A stretch of DNA of 12,832 nucleotides from CAYTAP01 sp964435775 (GCA_964435775.1 CAYTAP010000111.1:1-12832); one strand, 5' to 3'; shown: positions 5,591 through 12,688, counted from the stretch's first letter. The notes: a model not told the origin generated them from the sequence alone. Translations and numbers: made by a program.

Positions 5591-7489
5591 TCAGCGCATG
5601 GAGGACATCGGTCCGCCTGGAGGCGGAAGAGGTTTGGCGCCTTCGGTCAACTCCTTGAGCTTGGTGTACATCGGGTCCTGTCGTTCCTGCCGGGGGTCGC
5701 GCCGTTGCAGGCCGCTGCCGTCGGTGACGAGGGTGAACTGATTCTGTGCGGTCGAATCGGACATATCGACGAGCGTCCATCCGGTGGAGTAATCCACATC
5801 ATCCGCCTTGCCGCCGATGATGTCGCCGGGCGCGACCTGGAACGTCTTGCCGCGCCAAACGCCGCCTTCCCACTTGTAGACCAGGAAGCGGGCGGTGTTG
5901 TTGAAGATGCCGCCGTCAGCGAAAAAGATTGTCGTCGAGGGGATCGAGATCTGCGAAGACCAGTCGCTCCAGGGGCTCTGGATCGAAAAGACGCGGGAAT
6001 CCTTGGGATCCTTGGCGATGTTGATCGAGCGATACAGCGGATTGAGGATTCGGTAGCGCAGCTTGTAGCGATAGGTGTGATTGGGTTGCACCGTGTCGTC
6101 GTGAACCCACGCGAGGACATCGCCCATCTGGCTTGGATCGAACGGACCCGTGGGAATGATGCCGGCGGCGGCTTTGTTGGCCGCATCCAGTTGCTGCGCG
6201 TTGGGGCCGGCCATCGGAGGTCGACCGGGTATGCCCATCTGCGTGTTTTCGCCAAGGTCGGGCGGGTAGGGCTGCCCGGAATACGGTTGGCCGGGATACG
6301 GCTGTCCTGGCGGAAGCTGCTGCCTTCGCGGCGTCGCCTGGGCGATTGGCCCGAAGCGGGGATCGACCGGCGCATAGCTGGGGGGCGGACCGTTTCGCCG
6401 CATGTCAGGCGGAGGCATCGTGGTGCGCCGGTTCTGATTCTGCTGGCGGCGCTGAAGGATCTCCTGGCGGCGTCTTTCGGCTTCCCTCTGCTGTTCCTGC
6501 TGCCGCCACGCCAGGTATTGCTGCCTCTGCTCTGGTGTCAGTTTGGCGACGTCCGCGGGCCTGACCCTTGAAGGATCAAACACCCCGGGATTGGGCTGAT
6601 TGGGGTTGGCGACCACGGGGATGACGGTTCCCGGCACATGCCAGGGATCGCCGCCGAGCGTCTGATAGAAGGGGGGTTGCAGAATCAGGTCCTGGTTTTT
6701 GGAGGCCCAGTCCTGATACACCACCTCGCCGCCTCGGTCCCCTTCCTTGGGGAAGGACATCATCTGCACGAGAGGCAACGGCGAAATCGGGGTCGCGTTG
6801 CCCCATCCACCGTCCATCGATTCTTCGCGAACCACTTCCACAGATAGGAACAGGGTCTGCATCTGCGCCGGCGGAATCTTCGCATCGGCGAACGCCTTGG
6901 CGATCGGCGCCATCGGAATCTTAAACGATGCCGTCGCCCAGAGTTTATCGACGGATTGGTCGGCGACGGGCTGGGCGGGATTGCCCGGCGGGACATTGGG
7001 GGCCGCCGCGATATTCACCGGCGGCTGGATGCGCGAGCGCCCCGCCTCAATGGCGGCGGCGACCGGCGCCGGAATCCCCGTGGGCACCGTCGCCGCGACC
7101 GTCGGCGCCGTTGTCTGCGGATTGCTCGCGATCTCATGGAGCTCGATCGGCGCGGTGGGGCTGCTGATCCAGTTGCCGCTGGCGAACTGCGGGAAGTCGA
7201 TCCCCGACCACTTCATGGCCGCCGCGAACTGTTCATCGAACCGCGTGACATGAATCTGCACGCCGGTCGTGTTGTCCATCGCGCGCTGAAGCTGCTTGAC
7301 CGGGCCTTCGACGGTCAGTTGGTCGATGTCCGCGAGGGTCACCGTCTGCATCCCTTCGCGCGTCTTGAGCGTGGTGCTCACCGGCGGGGTGATCACGTAG
7401 CCCCAGATGATATACAGGAGATACAGCGCCCCCAGCCCAAGCGCCACCCACTGCACGTATTTTTCGAGATAGTCCAATGCTTTCTGCAT
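5591..7489 (-). CDS. Single-pass membrane protein of the pilus-like operon, Pro/Gln-rich middle and FN3-like C-terminal region (function unknown)
   Basis: A 632-residue protein I do not recognise as a named family. One helix (about 15-34) follows a short cytoplasmic start, leaving about 600 residues in the periplasm. Residues 37-115 and 180-290 look folded, separated by an Ala/Pro-rich linker (about 125-177). Next comes a Gln/Arg-rich stretch (318-355), a Pro-rich stretch with three QPY(P/S) repeats (395-409), then a beta-rich region (453-590) whose VQPNHTYRYKLRYRI and SPWSDWSSQISIP resemble a fibronectin type III fold, ending in a Pro-rich tail. The start is the ATG at 7489, with AGGA six bases upstream; a TTG at 7495 is too close to that site. 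Position after the PilMN and PilO-like genes suggests a periplasmic alignment-complex partner (PilP- or GspC-like place), which is inference. Confidence 0.85.
   Translation of the reverse strand: MQKALDYLEKYVQWVALGLGALYLLYIIWGYVITPPVSTTLKTREGMQTVTLADIDQLTVEGPVKQLQRAMDNTTGVQIHVTRFDEQFAAAMKWSGIDFPQFASGNWISSPTAPIELHEIASNPQTTAPTVAATVPTGIPAPVAAAIEAGRSRIQPPVNIAAAPNVPPGNPAQPVADQSVDKLWATASFKIPMAPIAKAFADAKIPPAQMQTLFLSVEVVREESMDGGWGNATPISPLPLVQMMSFPKEGDRGGEVVYQDWASKNQDLILQPPFYQTLGGDPWHVPGTVIPVVANPNQPNPGVFDPSRVRPADVAKLTPEQRQQYLAWRQQEQQREAERRRQEILQRRQQNQNRRTTMPPPDMRRNGPPPSYAPVDPRFGPIAQATPRRQQLPPGQPYPGQPYSGQPYPPDLGENTQMGIPGRPPMAGPNAQQLDAANKAAAGIIPTGPFDPSQMGDVLAWVHDDTVQPNHTYRYKLRYRILNPLYRSINIAKDPKDSRVFSIQSPWSDWSSQISIPSTTIFFADGGIFNNTARFLVYKWEGGVWRGKTFQVAPGDIIGGKADDVDYSTGWTLVDMSDSTAQNQFTLVTDGSGLQRRDPRQERQDPMYTKLKELTEGAKPLPPPGGPMSSMR
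6260..6310 (-). repeat. Coding tandem repeat, G/S-QPY(P/S) units
   Basis: Within the 632-residue membrane protein, PPGQPYPGQPYSGQPYPP (about residues 393-410) is three near-identical five-residue units encoded by a repeated cggc/tgg-gata pattern. It forms part of a long, probably disordered segment. Confidence 0.75.
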
Positions 7490-7584
7490 AACCAATCCTG
7501 CTGGCTGTTGTTCGTCGGGGCTTGTTCACGCCGCATTGATCGGCCGAACCAAACGGCCATAATGTCGTCCGCCGTTGCCGACCA

Positions 7585-8916
7585 CTACTCCATGTAACCA
7601 GGCGCCTGTGCCCCGGAAGAGGCGGCGCCGATTCCCAACTGCTGCCGCACAAGCGTCGGCATGAGCGGCACCGTCCATCCGCGAAGGAAGACCGCCTCGC
7701 AGTGCAGCGTCAATTGCGCCACGGGCGCCTGGCCATATAGATATCCCATCGCCTGCATCGCCACGGAATCCACCTGGGTGATGTCCATGCTGCGGACGTA
7801 AATAAACTGGTCCCGCATCAGCTCCTCGAGCACGGTGGTCACCTTGGCGGCGTCCACGTCGATGACGACCGTGAAGGAGACCACATCGTACAACGGATTG
7901 GACACCCGCCCGGTGGCGGAGACCGACGGCACGAAGACATCGCCATTGACGATCGGCGGCGGGGCCGAGGCACCTGGGGCGCCTCCGGTGGTTGCGCCGG
8001 CGTGCACATAAAAGCTCGCCGCATCCTTGTCGGCGCGGGGAAGCTGGATCTTGATGAGGCGTTTGACGGTCGCCTCGAGAATGTTCTTCGCATCGGCGTT
8101 GGTCCGTGCGATCGCGCGGGCGACGTCCTCTTCGATCCACAGCCCGCTCTGCGCGATCCAGATGTCCAGCGCCGACGGCGGCTGGCCGGTCTGTGCGGAG
8201 GTTTGCAGCGCGCCGCTGTAATCCAGCGCGTCGGCGTCGATATACATTTTGTGTGTCGCGGCGACCTGCTGCTTCATCTGTTCGGGAAGCTTGGCCACTT
8301 CCTGGGTGTATTGCGCCTTGAGTTCGGCGTCGTTGGTCTGCCCGTTGGAGTACGTCGCCCGCTGGGGTTCATACTTCCTTTCCCACAGCGCCTTCGCCGC
8401 CGCGTCGATCTGCTCCTTGGTCGGCGGCAAACCACCAGCGAGAACCTGCTGCTGAATGGAATTGGGGTAGTTCGGCGGCGCGGCATCCCTGGTGGCGTTC
8501 AAGGGCACATTCAGACGCCGGCGATATTCACCTGAGAAGCGGAACTGATCGGTGCTCCGCGGGTCGGGCAGCGAGCCCTCCACCAGCAGAGTGTGGCGGT
8601 TGATCTTGAGCGCGGTCTCGAGCATCGTGCTCGCTTCCGTTTTGACTTCCTTCTGCGCCGCTTCGCCGCGCTCGATGATCTTTTCGCTGGGGAATTGATC
8701 GAGCGGCACTTGTGCCGAGTCGCCGGGTTGGACGGTCGGAAGCACCCGCGGCTGGTGAAGCAGTTGATCGAGCCTCGTGGAGGCCTGTTTTCGCTGTTCG
8801 AGCTTGGTCTGCAGTTCCGCCTCATACGAGCCGGTTGGCCAGAACAGAGCGATGATGGCGATCAGCGCCACCACGCCGCAGAGGATGCTGATGATGTTCT
8901 TCTTGACGATATCCAT
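7585..8916 (-). CDS. PilO-like single-pass inner-membrane protein of the pilus module
   Basis: A 443-residue protein with a short cytoplasmic start, one helix (about 8-26), a Glu/Lys/Gln-rich probable coiled coil (31-55) and a long periplasmic part. Near the C-terminus, residues 342-412 show strand-helix-strand and a final strand (DVVSFTVVIDVDAAKVTTVL, then FIYVRSMDITQV and VAQLTLHCEAVFLRG), which fits the ferredoxin-like fold of PilO and GspM. A typical PilO has about 200 residues, so this is about twice as long; the extra part (about 110-330) includes an alpha-rich insert and an AGATTGGAPGASAPPP linker. GAGAAG precedes the ATG. It begins 57 bases after the PilMN-like gene. Topology and position are seen; the PilO assignment is a fold-level inference without a diagnostic motif. 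Confidence 0.85.
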   Translation of the reverse strand: MDIVKKNIISILCGVVALIAIIALFWPTGSYEAELQTKLEQRKQASTRLDQLLHQPRVLPTVQPGDSAQVPLDQFPSEKIIERGEAAQKEVKTEASTMLETALKINRHTLLVEGSLPDPRSTDQFRFSGEYRRRLNVPLNATRDAAPPNYPNSIQQQVLAGGLPPTKEQIDAAAKALWERKYEPQRATYSNGQTNDAELKAQYTQEVAKLPEQMKQQVAATHKMYIDADALDYSGALQTSAQTGQPPSALDIWIAQSGLWIEEDVARAIARTNADAKNILEATVKRLIKIQLPRADKDAASFYVHAGATTGGAPGASAPPPIVNGDVFVPSVSATGRVSNPLYDVVSFTVVIDVDAAKVTTVLEELMRDQFIYVRSMDITQVDSVAMQAMGYLYGQAPVAQLTLHCEAVFLRGWTVPLMPTLVRQQLGIGAASSGAQAPGYME

Positions 8917-8973
8917 GTTCTTCTCAGGTTGGCAGGGCGCGGATCGTGTCTGAAACCATCGCGGGAAAAATGC

Positions 8974-10209
8974 CTATTCGCCGGACGAAGGTGGCGTTGG
9001 CGGCGTCGGATCCAGCACGACCGCGATCCGCACCGTGAACTCCGAGTCCTGCAACATGCTTTCCTTCGTGAGACGATCAAGGTACGGCGCATCGGACGAT
9101 TCAGCCGATGGCTGATTGCCCGCCGCGGCCACCGGCGGGGTGTATCGGGATGCCCCCGGCGTGAACACATTCGCCGGCACGCCATAGTCGCCGGGAGGAC
9201 CGCCGTAATTCATGGTCGGGCCGCCGGCGCCCGGTGTCGTCGCATTCTGCTTGGCCGCGTTCGCCGCCGCGTCATAAGCCGCTTTCATCGCCGCCATGCG
9301 CTCGGGGCTTTGCTGAATCGGACGCGCCGAGACGATCGTTGCCCGCGCGATGTAATATCCCTTTCGCAGCGCATCGAGCGTCGCCGCAGCCTTGGGATTC
9401 TTCTCATCCAGTTTATGGGATGCCAGCGCCGTGACGAAGGTTTTGTCGATGAAGTCGTAGCTTCCCTTGTTTGGGGTGGTTCCCTTGATCAGCAGGATGA
9501 AGCCCCGTTGCGTGCTGGCCGTTCCCGCGCCATTGTCGCCCGTCCCCCCGGGCGCGGGCTGACCATATCCCGGCGGCGGCGCCCCATATCCCGGAGGGGC
9601 GCCATAGCCAGGCGCTCCGCCATATCCCGGTGGACCGCCGAACTCCGGTCCCCCGCCGTAGGGCGAACCGCCATACCCGCTGGATCGGGCCGTCGGAGTA
9701 TGTGCCGTGGCGACCATCTGCTTGAACTCGTTGTCCGACATTTTCATGACAGCGCCGAGATCGGGCATGTAATCCGAATCGATGCTGTCGATCAGAATTT
9801 GCGTCCGCTGCCCGCGCGGGACCGACTTGATCTGCTCAACGTTTCCGCTGGCGACGGCGGGTTGTGGCGTCGGCAGCGCGCTGTGGATGTCCGTCATGAG
9901 CGACGGCCAGAGCGATCTGTATTTCAGCAGCGAGTTGATCTGCGTGATCTGGAGACGATCCGCCGCGCCAGCCTGTTCAACCGCCTGCCACCGCGTGCTC
10001 AGGCTTGTCGCGGCGGTGGAAACCTTCTGAATCGTTGCCTGATCAGCCGATGCGCCATTCCCCTGGGTTTCGGTCCAGTAAAGGCTTCCGTACGCAACGC
10101 CCGTCCCCACGACGAACAGCGCGGCGGCGGCCGCAAACCACTTGGTCTTTTCCTGCCACATCTTGGCTTTGCGGATCGCCTGCGGAAGCAGCGAGCTTTC
10201 GATCTTCGC
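8974..10209 (-). other. PilN-like C-terminal region of the fusion protein
   Basis: Residues 342-752 of the PilM-PilN fusion. The LLP at 348-350, five to ten basic residues, one membrane helix and the LWPSLMTDI motif repeat the order of a free PilN. The region is about 410 residues against about 200 for PilN, because of the linkers at 518-567 and about 655-715. Boundary between the two parts is estimated to within about ten residues. Confidence 0.75.
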
Positions 10210-11232
10210 GTCCCCCATCGCCTGAATCGCCAGCCCATACGCGCTGACCATCGACAACAGGTTCTCGTTGAATGTCGCCGTTCCCTTGCCGTCGGCGGGT
10301 AGCGGCGCGCCGATCCGGTCGAGTCGATGCACTTCCAACTGAAGGTTCTGCTGAAGGTATTTCTGAAGGCCCGGCAACCGGAATGTCCCCCCGATGGCGA
10401 CAACCTGCTTGATCCGTGAATCCCGATGCACCGACGCGTAAAAGCCGATCGATCGCTGCACATCCGCAACCAGGTCCGCAAAAACCGGGCGCATCGCCTG
10501 GAAAATCTGCCGGGCATACTTGCTGCTCGCGGCGTTGCGCTTGAGTTCCTCGGCCTTGGCGAAGCTCAGCTTGAAGCTCTTGACGAGCGCTTCGGTGAAG
10601 TTGTTGCCTCCGATGGGAATCGAACGCAGCCACGCCGAATCGGCGTCGGCGATGATCAGGTCGGTGTTCTCCGCGCCCAGGTCAATGATCATCGTCGTGC
10701 CGTGCAAACGCCCGTCGTGGTGCATTGCGTTATAAACCGCCAGCGGGTTCATCTGGACGACCTGCACGTTCAGATCGGCGTCGGTGAATGACTTGATGTA
10801 TTGGTTGACCAACTCCTTGCGCATCGCAAAGATCCCGACCTCCACATCCGGGGACTCGGGGCTTTGGAAGAGCTGATAGCTCCACTCCACATCCTCCAGC
10901 GGGAAGGGAATCTGTTGGATCGCCTCGAAACGCACGATCTCCGGAATTTTCTTGGGCTCAACCGGCGGGAGCTTGATGAATCGCGCAAAGCTCTGCTGCC
11001 CGCTGACGCCAATGGCCACGGGAAGCCCCCGCGTCTGATGACGTTGCACGAAGTTGGCGATCGCGCTTTGCGTCAACGCATCGCGGTTGTCGCCGGCGTT
11101 GCTCAGCACCTGCTCATGCTCGATGATTTCATAGTCATCAATGCGAAGCTGGTCGCCGTCGCGGACGAGTTTGACCGCCTTCAGGGCGCGGTTTCCAACA
11201 TCAATACCCCATGCGGCGCGGGCTGTGGCCAT
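8974..11232 (-). CDS. PilM-PilN fusion, type IV pilus inner-membrane assembly protein
   Basis: A 752-residue protein. Residues 1-341 are a PilM actin-like ATP-binding domain: WGIDVGNRALKAVKL (phosphate 1), a LPPVEPKKIPEIVRFEAIQQIPFP segment typical of PilM, MIIDLGAENTDLIIAD (phosphate 2, 181-196), IPIGGNNFTEAL, and VAIGGTFRLPGL (adenosine site, 278-289). A normal PilM ends here (about 350 residues). Instead the chain continues with IESSLLPQAIRKAK (344-357), a helix (about 365-386), a coiled region and LWPSLMTDIHSALP (441-454), the order of PilN with its PilM-binding (I)NLLP tail. The C-terminal part has two strand-rich pieces (576-636 and 724-742) split by Gly/Tyr/Pro-rich linkers. TAG stop; GAGGAG seven bases before the ATG. 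First gene of the pilus-like operon. Confidence 0.93.
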   Translation of the reverse strand: MATARAAWGIDVGNRALKAVKLVRDGDQLRIDDYEIIEHEQVLSNAGDNRDALTQSAIANFVQRHQTRGLPVAIGVSGQQSFARFIKLPPVEPKKIPEIVRFEAIQQIPFPLEDVEWSYQLFQSPESPDVEVGIFAMRKELVNQYIKSFTDADLNVQVVQMNPLAVYNAMHHDGRLHGTTMIIDLGAENTDLIIADADSAWLRSIPIGGNNFTEALVKSFKLSFAKAEELKRNAASSKYARQIFQAMRPVFADLVADVQRSIGFYASVHRDSRIKQVVAIGGTFRLPGLQKYLQQNLQLEVHRLDRIGAPLPADGKGTATFNENLLSMVSAYGLAIQAMGDAKIESSLLPQAIRKAKMWQEKTKWFAAAAALFVVGTGVAYGSLYWTETQGNGASADQATIQKVSTAATSLSTRWQAVEQAGAADRLQITQINSLLKYRSLWPSLMTDIHSALPTPQPAVASGNVEQIKSVPRGQRTQILIDSIDSDYMPDLGAVMKMSDNEFKQMVATAHTPTARSSGYGGSPYGGGPEFGGPPGYGGAPGYGAPPGYGAPPPGYGQPAPGGTGDNGAGTASTQRGFILLIKGTTPNKGSYDFIDKTFVTALASHKLDEKNPKAAATLDALRKGYYIARATIVSARPIQQSPERMAAMKAAYDAAANAAKQNATTPGAGGPTMNYGGPPGDYGVPANVFTPGASRYTPPVAAAGNQPSAESSDAPYLDRLTKESMLQDSEFTVRIAVVLDPTPPTPPSSGE
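9532..9681 (-). repeat. Coding repeat, Gly/Tyr/Pro-rich linker (PGYGAP units)
   Basis: Residues 518-567 of the PilM-PilN fusion are built of GYGG, PGYGGA, PGYGAP and PGYGQP units; on the + strand the trinucleotide-phased pattern ccatatcccgg recurs. The stretch should be disordered and lies on the periplasmic side. A weaker similar stretch (NYGGPPGDYGVP) follows at residues 675-686. Confidence 0.9.
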
Positions 11233-11584
11233 CTGTCACTCCTCATGACCGCTTCTTGCGACCTCTCCAGACGGGCCCCGGAGGCAAAAGGACGGTCGAG
11301 CGTTGGGGGATGCCCCGAGAGGCAAAGTGCGTTTCGGACGCATGAAAGGCGACCGGCGCGAAGTACAGCATCCCGTTGTCGTTTCGTAGGTGTAACCTCA
11401 ACAGCGCTTCAGATCAATTTCAGGCCGCTGGTCCCGACATTGATCCGCCATGAGTTAGACGTCGATCTTCCCGGCAAAGTTCACGCAATTTTCCTCAACC
11501 ATTCGCGGGAAAACCCAATGCGCGGTTGTTCCATTTGGATCGCCCATATGCCCCATCGGGCGTCACAGGCGCTTACCCCGTACC

Positions 11585-11591
11585 ATTGTAA
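11585..11591 (-). promoter_or_regulatory. TTACAAT, candidate -10 element upstream of the PilMN operon
   Basis: Same heptamer as found before the permease and lpxL genes, here 353 bases upstream of the PilMN start. No -35 box is recognisable at 16-18 bases. If used, the mRNA has a long leader. Confidence 0.2.
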
Positions 11592-11671
11592 CGTGGCGCG
11601 GCGCCCCATGCGGTTTATTGCCTCGGCCACCAACAGGCGCGCCATCTGTGGTTATTGGGCTGATGGCTCGC

Positions 11672-11689
11672 AAAACGGCGGGTTTCCGT
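11672..11689 (-). terminator. Weak intrinsic terminator candidate after lpxL
   Basis: On the minus strand, seven bases after the lpxL stop, ACGG-AAACCCG-CCGT is followed by TTT. The stem is only four pairs (five with a G-T), so the call is weak, but the place is right. Confidence 0.3.
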
Positions 11690-11695
11690 CATCTC

Positions 11696-12625
11696 CTAAT
11701 CAAACGCCTCGGGGGTTTCACCCTTCGGACGGCTTTTCCATCGGCGATGCACCCACCAGTATTGCCCCGGATCGACGCGAATGAACGCTTCAATGGCCTT
11801 GTTGTATCGCTGCGTGATGTACCTCAGCGGGTCCTCCTGATTCTTCCATTCATCCGGCCGGATGATCTCCTGCGCGCCCACGCTGAACTTGAACTGGTCC
11901 TGTAACCGCCGGGCATAACCGACGACAATCGGCACATCGTACTGCATCGCAAGCAGCCCAATCGACTTGTAGGTACTCGCCTTACGGCCGAAAAAGTCAA
12001 CAAACAGCCCCTTGCTTCCGGCGTTCTGGTCGGCCACGAAGGCAACCGTTCCATGATCGTCCAGCACCTGCGTCACCTCGACCGTCGCCCCCTTCTTGGT
12101 GATGAGATGCTGCCCGTTTTTGGCGCGCAACCCAAAGACCCACCGACTGACATGCGGGTTGTCCAGCGGCCGCGCCACGCTGGACATTGGAAAACCAAGA
12201 ACCGCCATCACATAACCCGAAATCTCGAAGTTCCCGTAATGGGCGGTGATCATGATGAGTCCCTGCTTGTCCTTCAACAACAGCTCCAGCACTGGAGCGA
12301 ACTCATGCAGCTCCACATACCGTTCCCAGGTGTCGCGTCGAATGAGGCGCGTCGTGAACAGCACTTCAACCATGAGCATGAACAGTTCTTGAAAGCTGCG
12401 ACGGGCGATCAGTTGCCGATGCTCCTCGGAGAGTTCTGGAAAGCTGCGGAGAAGATTTCCCAGTGCCCGCTCGCGGTGCTTGCGGTCAAATCGAAACACC
12501 AGATCACCCAGTCCCTGCGCGACCTTCAGGTTCTCATTGACCGGAAAGCAGTGCATGACCATCGCACCCAGGCGAAGCGCGAGGTATTGCAGCCGGTCAA
12601 TCAGGTCGATGCGTCGTTTGGCCAT
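11696..12625 (-). CDS. Lipid A biosynthesis lauroyl/myristoyl acyltransferase family protein (LpxL/HtrB-like)
   Basis: A 309-residue membrane-associated acyltransferase that adds a secondary acyl chain to Kdo-lipid A precursors, or a related lipid, at the inner membrane. The H-x4-E catalytic motif is His129-Glu134 in TAHYGNFE; later family blocks are present: FVADQNAGSKGLFVDFFGRKAST (about 196-218, binding and substrate region) and QYWWVHRRWKSRP (about 288-300). Length matches the usual 300-310. The N-terminal hydrophobic segment (about 12-28) is weak. ATG at 12625 has no Shine-Dalgarno sequence; TTACAAT ends nine bases upstream, suggesting a near-leaderless mRNA. The gene stands alone, with a 463-bp gap to the next gene on the strand. 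Its presence implies an LPS-bearing outer membrane. Which acyl chain or acceptor is used cannot be told. Confidence 0.95.
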   Translation of the reverse strand: MAKRRIDLIDRLQYLALRLGAMVMHCFPVNENLKVAQGLGDLVFRFDRKHRERALGNLLRSFPELSEEHRQLIARRSFQELFMLMVEVLFTTRLIRRDTWERYVELHEFAPVLELLLKDKQGLIMITAHYGNFEISGYVMAVLGFPMSSVARPLDNPHVSRWVFGLRAKNGQHLITKKGATVEVTQVLDDHGTVAFVADQNAGSKGLFVDFFGRKASTYKSIGLLAMQYDVPIVVGYARRLQDQFKFSVGAQEIIRPDEWKNQEDPLRYITQRYNKAIEAFIRVDPGQYWWVHRRWKSRPKGETPEAFD

Positions 12626-12634
12626 GCGTGTGGG

Positions 12635-12641
12635 ATTGTAA
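12635..12641 (-). promoter_or_regulatory. TTACAAT, candidate -10 element of lpxL
   Basis: On the minus strand the heptamer ends nine bases before the lpxL ATG. Initiation 6-8 bases after it would leave a leader of only a few bases. GTGATT sits 16 bases upstream as a poor -35 (three of six). Confidence 0.35.
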
Positions 12642-12659
12642 TGATGTGGACGGCGAAAT

Positions 12660-12688
12660 CACGGTGTCCAGTGAGTCCGGACGCCGTG
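12660..12688. repeat. 10-bp inverted repeat between divergent genes, possible operator
   Basis: CACGGTGTCC (12660-12669) faces GGACGCCGTG (12679-12688) across a 9-base spacer, with one mismatch (a G-T pair if RNA). It lies about 20 bases upstream of the lpxL TTACAAT and 62 bases before the ATG at 12751, so a regulator binding here could affect both genes. Confidence 0.6.

Larger units (their letters stand above)
11233..11695. other. 463-bp gap: likely upstream/leader region of the PilMN operon
   Basis: No gene I can support. On the minus strand three short frames are open: 11481-11645 (54 codons, ATG, four Trp, no Shine-Dalgarno), 11455-11556 (33 codons, ATG), and about 11243-11371 (42 codons, ATG, ending ten bases before the PilMN start and 74% G/C at third positions). 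None has a clear ribosome-binding site or a familiar product. A TTACAAT at 11591-11585 (minus) could start a transcript with a leader of about 345 bases. Directly after lpxL there is a weak hairpin with a T-run. I compared it by eye with c-di-GMP riboswitch motifs and saw no match. Confidence 0.5.

Noticed and set aside
5051..6571. A 506-codon + strand open frame
   Set aside because: Antisense to the macB-like gene and the 632-residue gene, crossing their junction; low-quality, Arg/Asp-rich composition and no domain.
7490..7495. TTG start at 7495 for the 632-residue gene
   Set aside because: AGGA lies directly next to the TTG, too close for use, but six bases from the ATG at 7489, which also begins at the expected distance from the membrane helix.
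7541..7559. Short hairpin GGCCG-AACCAAA-CGGCC between the PilO-like gene and the next gene
   Set aside because: Only five pairs, no T-run, and common by chance at this GC content.
8593..10302. A 569-codon + strand open frame
   Set aside because: It is antisense to the PilMN and PilO-like genes and spans the gap between them; its product is Arg/Gly/His-rich with no recognisable motif, as expected for a shadow frame in GC-rich DNA.
11233..11695. c-di-GMP or other riboswitch upstream of the pilus operon
   Set aside because: I compared both strands by eye with the GEMM-I conserved blocks; some short A-rich matches occur near 11660-11690 but not in the right order, and they lie on the wrong strand.
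10801..11784. A 327-codon + strand open frame covering the gap 11233-11695
   Set aside because: Its ends are antisense to the PilMN and lpxL genes and the middle part lacks any motif or start signal, so it does not explain the gap.
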